Source of the DNA: an uncultured Chitinophaga sp.
GTDB taxonomy: Bacteria > Bacteroidota > Bacteroidia > Chitinophagales > Chitinophagaceae
Reading direction: 5' to 3'
DNA length: 64,000 bases
Assembly: GCF_902168175.1 (NCBI RefSeq)
Contig: NZ_CABHOU010000069.1
Coordinates: forward strand, 1 to 64,000
Below, piece by piece: positions 8,080 through 17,387 of the stretch (within the stretch, counting starts at the first letter, position 1; the number at the start of each line of letters is the position of its first letter). The notes under the pieces are model-generated. The model was not told the origin of the DNA and searched no databases. It worked only from the letters and a program-made list of their open reading frames with translations. The translations under genes and the position numbers were made by a program.

Positions 8080-9897
8080 ATGATAACCGATATGTCCATT
8101 GCTAATAGTACTGCAGATAATCTTGAAACGCTCTATAAAACCCGTGCTATTCACTTTTCACAGTTAGAAAGTCAGTTTACGATGAGAGGCCGGTTGTTGT
8201 CGTTATTCCGGCTTATTGCCGGTATCCTGATCATCATCGGAGTATTTATGTTCCTGTCGAACATATCTGTCACTTGGATGGCATCGACATTACTCAGTGC
8301 GGTAGTCTTCGTGATGCTGGTTGCTGCGCATGGCAGGGCAAACAGGCAGGCGGCTTATTTCGGGTGTTTAAAACGGCTCAATGAGCAGGAAGAAGCGGCA
8401 TTAAAAGGCGACTATACCAATTTACCGGCAGGCGATGTATATGTCACTCCAGGCCACCCCTACTCCTACGACCTGGACATATTCGGTAAAAACTCCCTGT
8501 TCCAGATGCTGAACAGGACCTGCACCACAACCGGAGAACGATTACTGGTAACTACGCTCGAACAGAACGACGTTAATGCAGAAAAGGTACTGCAACGCCA
8601 GGAAGCCGTATCCGCCTTAACCCCCATGCTGGAATTCCGGCAACAGTTTATGGCTATTGGACGGGAAAACCAGGAAACGCCCAATGACATCGAACAATTG
8701 AACGCATGGTTACACTCCGAAAAAAGCCGCTTAAACAGGCCTTTCCTACGCGTACTGAGTTTTGTGCTGCCAGCTGTCTTTTTTTCTTTGATAGTACTGG
8801 CCATAGCGGGCATCGTATCATTCCCTTTCCTGATATTTTCCTTTCTGCTGAACCTGGCATTTATCCAGTCGCTTCACCATCAGCTCAACAAAATACATGC
8901 TGTTGTTTCCAACAAACATCACATACTGAATAAATATGCGCGGTTGCTGGAGCTGATGAACAGGCAGCCGTTTAACAGTGAGATCTTAACGGCTTTAGCG
9001 GGAGATAGTAAATACGCGCATGCCAGTATAAAATCACTGTCCGTAAAACTCAACTTCTTCGATCAGCGTTTAAACGACGTGGTAGGTTTTATCCTAAACG
9101 GATTTTTTCTTTTCGATCTTCACTGTATTGCGGCGATTGACAAGTGGAAAGCCCAACACCGTGAGCAGATGCCCAAGTGGCTGGATAGTATTTTCAAGGT
9201 AGACGAACTAAGTTCCCTTGCGAATTTCTCGTTTAATAATCCAGGGTATACGTATCCGGCATTTAGTACCTCCACCTTCTTTGAAGCTGAAAATTTAGGG
9301 CATCCGCTGATCAGGAAACACCCTTGTGTGGAGAACAATTTTACTTCTTTAACAGATGAAAAAGTGATCGTACTCACCGGTGCAAATATGTCGGGTAAAA
9401 GCACATTCCTCAGAACGATCGGCATTAATATGGTACTGGCCTATGCCGGCGCTCCTGTATATGCTACAACGTTCACCTGTAGCCTCGTGACACTGTACAC
9501 CAGCATGCGTGTTACAGATTCACTGGGAGAAGATACCTCCTACTTCTACGCAGAAATTAGCCGTCTTTCGCAGATAGCAGATCAGTTAAGGGCAGGCAAA
9601 CGCATGATGATACTGCTTGACGAGATACTGAAAGGCACCAACTCGGCAGATAAACTGCAAGGTTCCGTTGGTTTGATACAGGAGTTTTTAGCGTACGACT
9701 GCCTGTGTATCATCGCCACCCATGATCTTGCACTGGGGGAGCTCGAACAACAGCATCCCGGACAGGTAAGTAATTATTGTTTCGAAAGTCAGATTGAGGA
9801 AGACAAACTGACTTTCGACTACACGATCAATAAAGGGATCGCAAAAAATAAGAATGCGACCTTTTTGATGCGCAAGGCAGGGCTGATAAGGCGTTAG
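8080..9897 (+). CDS. MutS-related membrane ATPase, 605 aa
   Basis: The C-terminal third is a MutS-family ABC-type ATPase: Walker A GANMSGKST at residues 434-442, signature-like DSLGEDTSYFYAEI, Walker B ILLDEI with D514/E515, and a following IATHDLAL switch. Unlike true MutS there is no mismatch-recognition domain; instead two hydrophobic hairpins occur at about residues 45-85 and 225-265, so the protein is probably anchored in the inner membrane. Such MutS-like proteins are common in Bacteroidota and their substrate is not known. Two starts are possible (8080 and 8092). It is convergent with the serine hydrolase, the stop codons overlapping by 4 nt. Confidence 0.85.
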   Translation: MITDMSIANSTADNLETLYKTRAIHFSQLESQFTMRGRLLSLFRLIAGILIIIGVFMFLSNISVTWMASTLLSAVVFVMLVAAHGRANRQAAYFGCLKRLNEQEEAALKGDYTNLPAGDVYVTPGHPYSYDLDIFGKNSLFQMLNRTCTTTGERLLVTTLEQNDVNAEKVLQRQEAVSALTPMLEFRQQFMAIGRENQETPNDIEQLNAWLHSEKSRLNRPFLRVLSFVLPAVFFSLIVLAIAGIVSFPFLIFSFLLNLAFIQSLHHQLNKIHAVVSNKHHILNKYARLLELMNRQPFNSEILTALAGDSKYAHASIKSLSVKLNFFDQRLNDVVGFILNGFFLFDLHCIAAIDKWKAQHREQMPKWLDSIFKVDELSSLANFSFNNPGYTYPAFSTSTFFEAENLGHPLIRKHPCVENNFTSLTDEKVIVLTGANMSGKSTFLRTIGINMVLAYAGAPVYATTFTCSLVTLYTSMRVTDSLGEDTSYFYAEISRLSQIADQLRAGKRMMILLDEILKGTNSADKLQGSVGLIQEFLAYDCLCIIATHDLALGELEQQHPGQVSNYCFESQIEEDKLTFDYTINKGIAKNKNATFLMRKAGLIRR

Positions 9898-11285
9898 GGC
9901 TGTACTTGCCCCGTTTCATTCAACTGCAGCACTGGTTTACCCGTTTTACTCCAGGTAGATGGCATTGTGCCCACCCAGCTCGTTACCAGGTTATCTACTT
10001 TCCTGTTCTTCCCCCGCTTAAACTCCACCCATATAAAATCTTTATCCAGGTAAAATTGATCGGTATCGGAATGTTTTAATTCATACCTGCGTCCTTTGGG
10101 TCTTTGGAAATACATCTTCCCATCAGCCTCTGTAATGTTCACCTGTTCACCGCGGTCGTTTTCATAAAGTCCGGCGTAACCGCCGAGGTGCTGTCGTTCT
10201 ATAGGGCTTTGCTTAAACTCAAACGGCTTGCCCGCCAGTTCTGCGGCGATGATGCGAGATAAAACCTGCGGGTTCAGCCCCGATTCTGAATTTAAAAGGA
10301 TGACCACATAAATATCTTCCGCAGGCAGGTACAGCGTTTCAGACATAAATCCGGGTATCAGGCCACCATGGCGATGATACAGGCTGCCACGTAAAGTATC
10401 GATATACCATCCGAAACCATAGCGGGCCGATTGTCCATTGTTTAACTTTTGCGCGGCAAAAGCCTGTTCCAGTGTTTTTTTATTTAGCAGTATGCCCGAC
10501 TTTAATGCCTGGTTCCATTTATACATGTCCATCGCTGTTGATAATATGCCACCGGAGGCGAAGAAGCCCTGCGTATCGTGGAGCGGCATATTAACGATAC
10601 CCCTGCGAAAAACGCCATACCCTGTTGCACGTCGATTGATCAGCGGTTCATCGCTGGCTACATAGGAAGCGCTCATTCCTGCAGGTTTAAATATGTTTTC
10701 AATAATATATTCCTGGTAAGTTTTTCCACTGAGTTTTTCAATGATGTGACCAAGCACCTGGAAATTAGCATTGTTGTATTGCCATTTGCTACCGGCAGGA
10801 AAAGCCATGTTCCTGGCGGCATAACGTTCCGCCTCCGCCTGTGTGTTATCGCCCGCCGGGATGTGCAGTGAATCAGCGTACCCATTGCCATTTAAGCCAG
10901 AAGTATGCGATAACATTTGCCTGATCGTGATCTGCGATACGGGCGGTTTGCTGTTCACATATTTACCAAGACTGTCGTTCAGTGCAATAAGTCCCTTCTC
11001 CACCAGCTGAAGAATAGCCACAGCCGTAAACTGTTTTGTGTTGGAGGCGATGTAATACACCATACCCGTGTCACTAGGTACGCCCAGTTCCATTTGGGCC
11101 ATACCAAAGGCTTTTTGATAAATGATCTTACCATCTTTGGCGACCAGCGCAGTTCCGCCGGGTTCATCAGGCTTAAACCGGTTCGTCATAAGCGTATCGA
11201 TCTTATAAATAGTATTGTCCTGCGCCGAAGCGATTGGGCAATAGCATAGCAGGAGCACTGTCAGTGCTCTGAAAAAGATGTTCAT
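9894..11285 (-). CDS. Serine hydrolase, beta-lactamase class C / PBP4* type, 463 aa
   Basis: A signal peptide (residues 1-21, cleavage after ASA) precedes a penicillin-binding-type serine hydrolase domain. The nucleophile motif is SNTK with S81 and K84, the tyrosine motif is QYNN with Y170, and an HRHGG motif replaces the KTG triad as in class C-like esterases and D-aminopeptidases. About 100 residues after it resemble the beta-barrel tail found in this group. It probably acts on peptidoglycan peptides or similar amides and esters in the periplasm; true beta-lactamase activity cannot be told from sequence. It follows the M56 peptidase gene by 29 nt, so it is likely controlled by the BlaI-type repressor of the same operon. 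Confidence 0.88.
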   Translation of the reverse strand: MNIFFRALTVLLLCYCPIASAQDNTIYKIDTLMTNRFKPDEPGGTALVAKDGKIIYQKAFGMAQMELGVPSDTGMVYYIASNTKQFTAVAILQLVEKGLIALNDSLGKYVNSKPPVSQITIRQMLSHTSGLNGNGYADSLHIPAGDNTQAEAERYAARNMAFPAGSKWQYNNANFQVLGHIIEKLSGKTYQEYIIENIFKPAGMSASYVASDEPLINRRATGYGVFRRGIVNMPLHDTQGFFASGGILSTAMDMYKWNQALKSGILLNKKTLEQAFAAQKLNNGQSARYGFGWYIDTLRGSLYHRHGGLIPGFMSETLYLPAEDIYVVILLNSESGLNPQVLSRIIAAELAGKPFEFKQSPIERQHLGGYAGLYENDRGEQVNITEADGKMYFQRPKGRRYELKHSDTDQFYLDKDFIWVEFKRGKNRKVDNLVTSWVGTMPSTWSKTGKPVLQLNETGQVQP

Positions 11286-11314
11286 ATTTATGGAGATTTA
11301 AGTGGTAGCTTAGT

Positions 11315-12757
11315 CTAACGACCTTTCTTTCCATCCGCACTTAACCTGGCCATGGCCAATGCTTTACCGGCCCTGGCCTTGTTCCAGGCATCATCAATTC
11401 TGGCAAGCAATCCGAGGTAGCCGGGTAATTGTTCTTCAGGTATCACCGTTTCATTGATCGACAAGGCCACTAACTCATTTTGGGCGATCTGCACATGGTA
11501 GGTATTTCCTTCCCAATCCTTTACCGTCATAATCCTGTTCGCCATGTCCTCATTGCTTTTTTCAAAGCGGATGCTCGCCATGCGAAAGGCTGTATCTGCT
11601 GGTATTGAGGGCTTTTTTTCCTTAATTGCCTGCCTGGGTTTGGACTTCGGTTTAGGCTGGGATACTGCCTTATTAACAACCAGTTTTTGACGTGGCTGTA
11701 CGGTATCAGGCGGCAGGGTGTTCGCCGCAACGACCGGCACATGGCTTTTCCGTCCTGAAACAACAAAGGCAGCGAGCGGCAGTGCGAGTACGATTAACAG
11801 CGCAATTGCCTTAGTCATAAACCCCGTTGGCCGGTCCCTGTTTTCAATCATGCGGTATAATCGCCTGGCGAGTGGACTGCCCTTAACACTTAGCTGAATA
11901 GGAGAAAAGCGATCGTGGGCAATATCGAATGCGAGCAGGCCTTTCAGGTACTCACTTTTATGGCTGGTATGCTTCAGCACCATATCATCGCAACAAATTT
12001 CCCGCTGTTCACGGATTAGGCGTGAAAGCCATACCCATCCCGGGTTAAAGAAGAATATTGTATCGGCAACATGCTGTAGCAGGTTGAAGAGGTAATCTTT
12101 ACGATAGATATGGGCAAGTTCATGAAACAGGATCGCCTCCGCCTGCGCATAAGGCAGTTCAAATAAAAACCCGGCGGGAACGATTATTACCGGACGAAAG
12201 TGGCCCAATGTAAGCGGCACACTCACCTTCACCGATTCCAGTAACACGACATTTCTGGGGATTTTCAGGCGTTTGCTGAAGCTGGCAAGCCTGTCCTGCC
12301 ATTGGCCTGCTGATACCAATGTTGCGGCAGATCGAAGTTGTTGCAGCTCATTAAGACTTCGACATAATCTGTACGTTCTGAAAAGCAGGACAATCGCCCA
12401 TAAGAAAACGATCCAGCCAGCGTATCCGTCGATCCATGCAAGTATACCGCCATGCTCAATATGAGTGGTCTGCACCTGGAATATTCCGGCTGTATACCGT
12501 TCTTTAAGTATTGTGTGATGAGGCAAACTTCTGAACTGGAGGAAGCCTGCTAAAACAGTAGTGAACAAAAAAAGCAACAAGAAACCCGTCAGCATCCTGT
12601 ATCTCACGGCCGACGAAGACCGTTGAGTGAGGCTTAATCCAATGACCGTTAACACAAATACCCCTGCCCCTATCCATAGCGAATGTAACAGCGTCCAGCC
12701 TAAAGCCCGGACCAAGTCAGATGTGATGATCAGTGGTATCATATTATTGCTGGTCAA
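11315..12757 (-). CDS. M56 family membrane metallopeptidase (BlaR1-like), 480 aa
   Basis: The N-terminal half has several membrane segments (about 20-45, 55-75, 110-128). The zinc motif HELAH sits at residues 212-216, followed by the EICCDDMVL region that supplies the third ligand, as in BlaR1/MecR1. A last membrane segment is near residue 325, then a Pro/Lys-rich stretch and about 100 periplasmic residues. The penicillin-binding sensor domain of BlaR1 is absent, so the signal sensed is unlikely to be a beta-lactam bound to this protein. The gene overlaps the upstream BlaI-type gene by 14 nt (an internal ATG at 12742 would avoid the overlap). The expected role is to inactivate that repressor. 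Confidence 0.88.
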   Translation of the reverse strand: MTSNNMIPLIITSDLVRALGWTLLHSLWIGAGVFVLTVIGLSLTQRSSSAVRYRMLTGFLLLFLFTTVLAGFLQFRSLPHHTILKERYTAGIFQVQTTHIEHGGILAWIDGYAGWIVFLWAIVLLFRTYRLCRSLNELQQLRSAATLVSAGQWQDRLASFSKRLKIPRNVVLLESVKVSVPLTLGHFRPVIIVPAGFLFELPYAQAEAILFHELAHIYRKDYLFNLLQHVADTIFFFNPGWVWLSRLIREQREICCDDMVLKHTSHKSEYLKGLLAFDIAHDRFSPIQLSVKGSPLARRLYRMIENRDRPTGFMTKAIALLIVLALPLAAFVVSGRKSHVPVVAANTLPPDTVQPRQKLVVNKAVSQPKPKSKPRQAIKEKKPSIPADTAFRMASIRFEKSNEDMANRIMTVKDWEGNTYHVQIAQNELVALSINETVIPEEQLPGYLGLLARIDDAWNKARAGKALAMARLSADGKKGR

Positions 12758-13127
12758 GTTTTTTAATCAATGCTTCGAATGTCTTCCTTTCCGTAGCACT
12801 CAACTTCTTGCCGCCCAGCAGCTGCATTACAAGATCAGATGCAGAGCCTTTGAAGATCCGGTCGACGACCGTATTTAGCAGTATATCTTTTGTTTTCGAT
12901 TCCTCCTGAGCGGCCGAGTAAACATGCTTCGACTGCGCATCATTCTTTTCAAGCAGCCCCTTTTCCACCATGATCTGCATGAGTTTGAGGGTAGACATGT
13001 ATATAACCGGGCGAACATGCTCATTCAGGTAATCGTTGACATAGCGGGCCGTTGAAGGGCCCGATTGCCAGAGGACCTGGAGGATTTCCAGTTCCGACTT
13101 AGTGGGTTCGTGGGGAGTGTTAACCAT
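12744..13127 (-). CDS. BlaI/MecI/CopY family repressor, 127 aa
   Basis: A winged-helix DNA-binding domain fills residues 1-80: PTKSELEILQVLWQSGPSTARYVNDYL and the recognition part STLKLMQIMVEKGLL, followed by a C-terminal dimerisation and cleavage region. Length is typical of BlaI. The family represses its own operon by binding dyads, and is cleaved or released after signalling by the partner M56 protease, encoded next. A perfect dyad lies 8-27 nt upstream of the ATG. Confidence 0.92.
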   Translation of the reverse strand: MVNTPHEPTKSELEILQVLWQSGPSTARYVNDYLNEHVRPVIYMSTLKLMQIMVEKGLLEKNDAQSKHVYSAAQEESKTKDILLNTVVDRIFKGSASDLVMQLLGGKKLSATERKTFEALIKKLDQQ

Positions 13128-13134
13128 AACCGAA

Positions 13135-13171
13135 TGTAAGAAACATTTCTTACAGTAAGAAAAGATTCTTA
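13135..13171 (-). promoter_or_regulatory. Putative BlaI-type operator, two dyads
   Basis: Dyad one (13135-13154) is TGTAAGAAA-CA-TTTCTTACA, a perfect 9-bp palindrome arm pair. Dyad two (13156-13171) is TAAGAA-AAGA-TTCTTA. Both lie directly upstream of the repressor gene and share the TAAGAA half-site, which suits binding of two BlaI-family dimers that shut off the operon. TGTA/TACA ends match known BlaI/MecI operators. Confidence 0.7.
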
Positions 13172-13396
13172 GTTATTCTTATCAGGTTAAGTTTTCGGGC
13201 GACGTTTTTGCGTCCAATGTGGCGCATTAAGGTGCAGACGACTTGGTCATCTCAGGCTACTTTATAGTCAGATTTATAGCTATGCCGGTATAGCCTTTCT
13301 TCATTTTTTGACGGGTTCTTATTTCCTTAGATGCATCTTTATTCCGCATCGTCCGACAGGAAACCAACCCTTCGGTCCGGATTATCCGGAAAGCCT

Positions 13397-13606
13397 TTAA
13401 TGATGTGTTTGGGGATGCAATAGTTTAAACAGTTCCTTTTGAAGGTCCTCGTTTGACAACTTGTTTAAAAGCTGGCTGTCAATTGCATACCATTTCTTTT
13501 TGTTACCCAATACACCAATTACGTAGGTCTGTCCTGCAGGCACGGCTTCGCCTGTTTCAGGGTGTTTTGTAGAAAGATTTACAACTACATCTTTATATTT
13601 TGACAT
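13397..13606 (-). CDS. Small hypothetical protein, 69 aa
   Basis: A short open frame with plausible composition: a beta-rich first part (KYKDVVVNLSTKHPETGEAVPAG) and a helical end (LLNKLSNEDLQKELFKLL). No signal peptide, membrane segment or metal motif. It stands alone between the BlaI operon and the tRNA. No family is recognised, and it may be spurious. Confidence 0.45.
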   Translation of the reverse strand: MSKYKDVVVNLSTKHPETGEAVPAGQTYVIGVLGNKKKWYAIDSQLLNKLSNEDLQKELFKLLHPQTHH

Positions 13607-13899
13607 TACCTAAGATAACTAAAATAACTGGTAGTGCCCGTTTGTACGGGCAAAAACATATCCCAGGTAAGACAATGCGGTGAGTGGCACGGTGATGTTG
13701 GGCAGGAGTGAAAAAATTACGCTTCGATTTAATTATTACTAAATACCGCCAGTGAACTACGTCTAAAAGCAACAGAAAAGGAGTTGATTTAATAAATATC
13801 AATGAGTTGCAACGAATCGCGTGAGTAAGTTTATTGAAAAAAATTTGTTTACGGATACATTGATGTGAATTGATAGAACTTCGCGGGAGCCCAAAAGAA

Positions 13900-13931
13900 A
13901 AAGCCCGCAAATATTGCTATTTGCGGGCTTT
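13900..13931 (-). terminator. Rho-independent terminator of tRNA-Pro
   Basis: A 14-bp stem around AAGCCCGCAAATA with a 4-nt loop, followed on the minus strand by a T-rich tract. It begins 14 nt after the tRNA 3' end. The remaining bases 13607-13899 show no gene. Confidence 0.8.
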
Positions 13932-13944
13932 CGCCTTAAGTTCG

Positions 13945-14018
13945 TCGGGACGACTAGATTCGAACTAGCGACCTCTTGCACCCCATGCAAGCGCGCTACC
14001 GGGCTGCGCTACGTCCCG
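13945..14018 (-). tRNA. tRNA-Pro (GGG anticodon)
   Basis: Read on the minus strand, a 7-bp acceptor stem CGGGACG/CGTCCCG closes a cloverleaf. The anticodon stem CTTGC/GCAAG holds the loop ATGGGGT, giving anticodon GGG, which reads CCC and CCU proline codons. The T-arm contains GTTCGAATC. The CCA end is not encoded, as is usual in Bacteroidota. Confidence 0.95.
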
Positions 14019-14090
14019 AACTGTTGTTCTCACGATATTTTCGTGACGGGGTTGCAAAGGTAATTATCTTTTTTATTTTTCAAAATATTT

Positions 14091-14672
14091 CTACTTCCGC
14101 TTCTTCAACTTCGTCAACGTATTAATATCCGACACGGAACGATCGGTATCATCTCCCACATCCATTAAAATCCGTTGAGCGATGATCAGGGTATCGCCTT
14201 TCCAATAATACCTGCCGCCCTGCGTAACTGGCGGAACACCGGCTGTGGTATAAATGGAATCGGCTCCCTTAAGCCTGTACTGCAGGAGGTTGCTGCTCAC
14301 GGGCACCGTGTCGCTGCTGGTTACAGTTCCTTCGTCTACCACATTGCCATTAAGATAGTATTTCACTTCGCTGGTTGCTTCCATGCGATAGCCATAGTTA
14401 TTGTTCTGGATAGTGGAGCCGGCAATAACGGTAGTGCCGGTATTGTTCTTAGTATCGTAATGGGTGATCATCACTGCCTTCAGGATATCATCGTCCATTT
14501 TGGTGGTAAGGGTTTGTACGGCATCTACCGACATACCTACAAAATCATAGGTACCAGCCAATTGGGTACTGCGTTCCTCTTCAAAGGGCACACTTTCTTC
14601 CTTTTTGCAGGATATAAGGATGGAGGAAAACATTGCCAGCAGCAACATTACCGGGTAACATCTTTTACGCAT
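14091..14672 (-). CDS. Lipoprotein of unknown function, 193 aa
   Basis: The start at 14672 gives a proper lipoprotein signal: MRKRCYPVMLLLAMFSSI and then a LISC lipobox, the Cys at about residue 23. A longer frame exists but would place charged residues ahead of the signal. The mature part is beta-rich and resembles the calycin or lipocalin-like outer membrane lipoproteins of Bacteroidota (TYDFVGMSVD, YYWKGDTLIIAQRIL), but no family is assigned. It probably sits in the outer membrane facing the periplasm. Confidence 0.7.
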   Translation of the reverse strand: MRKRCYPVMLLLAMFSSILISCKKEESVPFEEERSTQLAGTYDFVGMSVDAVQTLTTKMDDDILKAVMITHYDTKNNTGTTVIAGSTIQNNNYGYRMEATSEVKYYLNGNVVDEGTVTSSDTVPVSSNLLQYRLKGADSIYTTAGVPPVTQGGRYYWKGDTLIIAQRILMDVGDDTDRSVSDINTLTKLKKRK

Positions 14673-14958
14673 TTTACTTGTTATTTGGTACAGGCGAAGC
14701 CGCAAATTACAGAACTTACGCGCAATAAACATTGAAATTTAATAAATACATGATAATCAGCTATTTTTTTGACCGGAAATGCAACCTTGCATCTGTGAAA
14801 GCGTATTAGTATATTTGATTCCCAGACTGTCAAAATAAAAATATTTTTAGCTGATATATACCCCCTTGATCGCATATTTGTCGTTACTAATATGGGAAAA
14901 TAGTTATCCGATTTTAGCTTAAGGATTTTTAACTCCTTACCAATTAAACGTTAAACCA

Positions 14959-15936
14959 ATGAACGTTTTACTTATCGAACGGACAGATAACATCGCCATA
15001 CCTGCAGCACAGGTACCGGCACATCTGGTGAAGCACCTGATCCCTTATGCGCGCACCTACTTCGCCGGCGATGAGCAGGGCGAACTGTTGGAGCTTAATA
15101 TTAAGATAGGCCCCTTCTCGTTCTGGATGCACTACATCAATATGAGAACGCTCACCACCCTCAACCCTTTTACTGCCGACCATGTACTGGCACTGCATCA
15201 CTGGTTCGGTGGCAACATTCCGGCTCAACTCAGGGACGGGCACCCGGTTATACTGGGGGATAATGAGTGTAACCTGTTTAACCTGCTGCCTGAAGTACAT
15301 ACTGCCTGGCCGGCGATCGACAGTTCATTGAGCATCCACTTAAACCTGGACCCAACGAGGATAAAGGACGTGGCGGAAAAATACCCGGCGTTCAAAGCCC
15401 TGGAGCAACTACCCCTGTTCGATCAAAGTGCCCTGATAAACGGCTTTCCATACAAAATAGACGAGGTAAGGAGAGAAACGCTGAACCGCATTATTTCCTG
15501 CAAATATGTACACCAGCAGGCGAAGTATTTCTTCCGCCGCAACTTCCTGGATATGTACCTCCAGTTCCTCACCCAGCTTAAAAATGAGAAATTACCAAAG
15601 CTGGAGCTGGACCAACGTACCATAGACCGGTTATCGCTGCTCAAAATGTACCTGAGCAACCATCCCGATTTCGACATCACACTGCCAGCGATGGCTGTTA
15701 AGTCGCAGCTGAGCGAAGAGGTGATTACCCGCGGATTTGAGCAGCTTTTTAATATCAGCTTTGATGACTACCTGCTCCAGGTACGGATGTACCGGGCTTA
15801 CGACCTGCTGATGCAGACGCCCTCCGGCAAATTGGCCGTGGCGCACAAAACCGGGTACTATAGTTACATGGCTTTTATACGTGCATTTATCAAATTCTTT
15901 GGTTGCGACCCGGTTACACTGCGCCGCGAACAATAA
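14959..15936 (+). CDS. AraC family transcriptional regulator, 325 aa
   Basis: The last 100 residues carry the two helix-turn-helix motifs of AraC proteins, including FEQLFNISFDDYLLQVRMYRAYDLL and the closing VAHKTGYYSYMAFIRAFIKFFGCDP, which matches the conserved GF.s...F.r.FKk..G.tP end. The N-terminal 220 residues, which would bind an effector, show no sugar-binding cupin signature. The gene stands alone, ahead of the dihydroorotase operon and in the same direction; its target is unknown. Confidence 0.88.
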   Translation: MNVLLIERTDNIAIPAAQVPAHLVKHLIPYARTYFAGDEQGELLELNIKIGPFSFWMHYINMRTLTTLNPFTADHVLALHHWFGGNIPAQLRDGHPVILGDNECNLFNLLPEVHTAWPAIDSSLSIHLNLDPTRIKDVAEKYPAFKALEQLPLFDQSALINGFPYKIDEVRRETLNRIISCKYVHQQAKYFFRRNFLDMYLQFLTQLKNEKLPKLELDQRTIDRLSLLKMYLSNHPDFDITLPAMAVKSQLSEEVITRGFEQLFNISFDDYLLQVRMYRAYDLLMQTPSGKLAVAHKTGYYSYMAFIRAFIKFFGCDPVTLRREQ

Positions 15937-16065
15937 AAGCTATAAATTTTAACAGTTCTCCAAGTTCCATTATAAAAGCAGCCCCTGCCTGGTTACAGCA
16001 GGGGTTTGCTGATTTTAGTATGATCCCTTCTCCCCACCCCTCATTCATCTTTAGCACATTTATAT

Positions 16066-16073
16066 TACATTTG
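16066..16073 (+). promoter_or_regulatory. Putative -7 box (TACATTTG)
   Basis: Exact TAnnTTTG match 38 nt before the dihydroorotase-like start codon. A TTTAG sits near the -33 distance rather than TTG. It would drive the four-gene operon 16112-20005. Confidence 0.45.
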
Positions 16074-16111
16074 CCCCGGATTGGTTTTGACCATAAAGAT
16101 TAATTTCTGCA

Positions 16112-17377
16112 ATGCATATATTACTCAAAAACGTACGGATAGTTGCATCTCATTCTCCCTTCAACGGGCAACAAAAGGACATTCTCATTTCAAATGGCAT
16201 TATTCAAAAGATTGGCGACGAAGTAGTGGCACCGGACGATGCGCAGATAATATCTGCCCGCGACCTCCATGTGTCTGCCGGCTGGGTAGATGTATTCGCC
16301 AATTTTTGCGACCCCGGGCAGGAATACAAGGAAGATTTGCAAAGCGGCTCCAGGGCCGCGGCTGTTGGCGGCTTTACCACGGTAATGGTCGTTCCGAACA
16401 CGCAACCAGCCGTCCAAACAAAACCTCAGGTAGAGTACGTGCTTAGCCAAACCCGTAACGGACTGGTAAACGTATTGCCTATTGGCGCCATCAGCAAAAA
16501 CATTGAAGGCAGCTCCCTGGCGGAGATGTATGAAATGCGCCTTACCGGTGCGGTAGCTTTCTCGGACGGCCTTAAACCTTTGCAGTCTTCGGGCCTGATG
16601 CTCAAAGCCCTGCAATATGTAAAAGCGTTCGACGGAACTGTTATCCAAATACCTGACGATCATACGATATCGGCCCACGGCCTCATGCACGAGGGTATAC
16701 ACTCTACCCGCCTGGGCATGCCCGGCAAACCGGCCATTGCGGAAGAAATCATGGTCCGTCGCGACCTGGAACTGGCACGTTACACCGAATCGCGCATCCA
16801 CTTCACCGGCGTTAGCACGGCAAAATCGGTAGAACTGATTGCCGCCGCCAAAGCAGAAGGCGTGAAGGTTACCTGCTCAGTTACTCCATACCATCTTACT
16901 TTCACCGATGCCGACCTGCAGGATTACGATACTAACCTGAAGGTGAATCCGGCGTTGCGCACGGAAGAAGATGTGGCCGCCCTGAAAGATGCGGTAAAAA
17001 AAGGGCTTATCGATTGCTTTGCTACCCATCACCTCCCGCAGGACTGGGATGCCAAAGAGGTGGAATTCGAGTACGCTAAATATGGCATGATTGGCCTGGA
17101 AAGCTGCTTTGGCGCACTCCGTACCGCCCTTCCCGAAGTTCCTGCCGAACAAATTGTAGATATGCTGAGCAACGGCGCACGTAAAGTATTTAACCTGCCC
17201 ACGCCATCTGTGGAAGAAGGCGCACAGGCAGAACTCACGCTGTTTACGCCGGATACGGAGTATACTTTCGGACCTGCACATATCGGTTCTAAATCAAAAA
17301 ATTCAGCTTATCTTGGCCGCGAACTGAAAGGTGCTGTGGTAGGAATATTCAATAACGGCAAAGCTTACATAGGTTAA
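16112..17377 (+). CDS. Dihydroorotase homologue with altered metal site, 421 aa
   Basis: An amidohydrolase of the dihydroorotase type, the enzyme that cyclises carbamoyl-aspartate in pyrimidine synthesis. The fold-level hallmarks are present (GWVDVFANFCDPG near residue 58, GGFTTVMVVPNTQP, and a C-terminal GAPA-like region). However the metal-binding DxHxHxR is DVFANFC: F62 and N64 stand in for the two histidines and C66 for the arginine. The catalytic Asp of DxxATDHAP is H306 (DCFATHHLP). I therefore doubt it works as a classical binuclear zinc dihydroorotase; such variants in Bacteroidota are annotated pyrC. It leads an operon with DUF4199 and two glycosyltransferases, spaced 10-21 nt. Confidence 0.8.
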   Translation: MHILLKNVRIVASHSPFNGQQKDILISNGIIQKIGDEVVAPDDAQIISARDLHVSAGWVDVFANFCDPGQEYKEDLQSGSRAAAVGGFTTVMVVPNTQPAVQTKPQVEYVLSQTRNGLVNVLPIGAISKNIEGSSLAEMYEMRLTGAVAFSDGLKPLQSSGLMLKALQYVKAFDGTVIQIPDDHTISAHGLMHEGIHSTRLGMPGKPAIAEEIMVRRDLELARYTESRIHFTGVSTAKSVELIAAAKAEGVKVTCSVTPYHLTFTDADLQDYDTNLKVNPALRTEEDVAALKDAVKKGLIDCFATHHLPQDWDAKEVEFEYAKYGMIGLESCFGALRTALPEVPAEQIVDMLSNGARKVFNLPTPSVEEGAQAELTLFTPDTEYTFGPAHIGSKSKNSAYLGRELKGAVVGIFNNGKAYIG

Positions 17378-17387
17378 AAGACGATTA

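Noticed and set aside
13799..13990. 63-residue frame over the tRNA
   Set aside because: It runs through the tRNA-Pro gene and its terminator.
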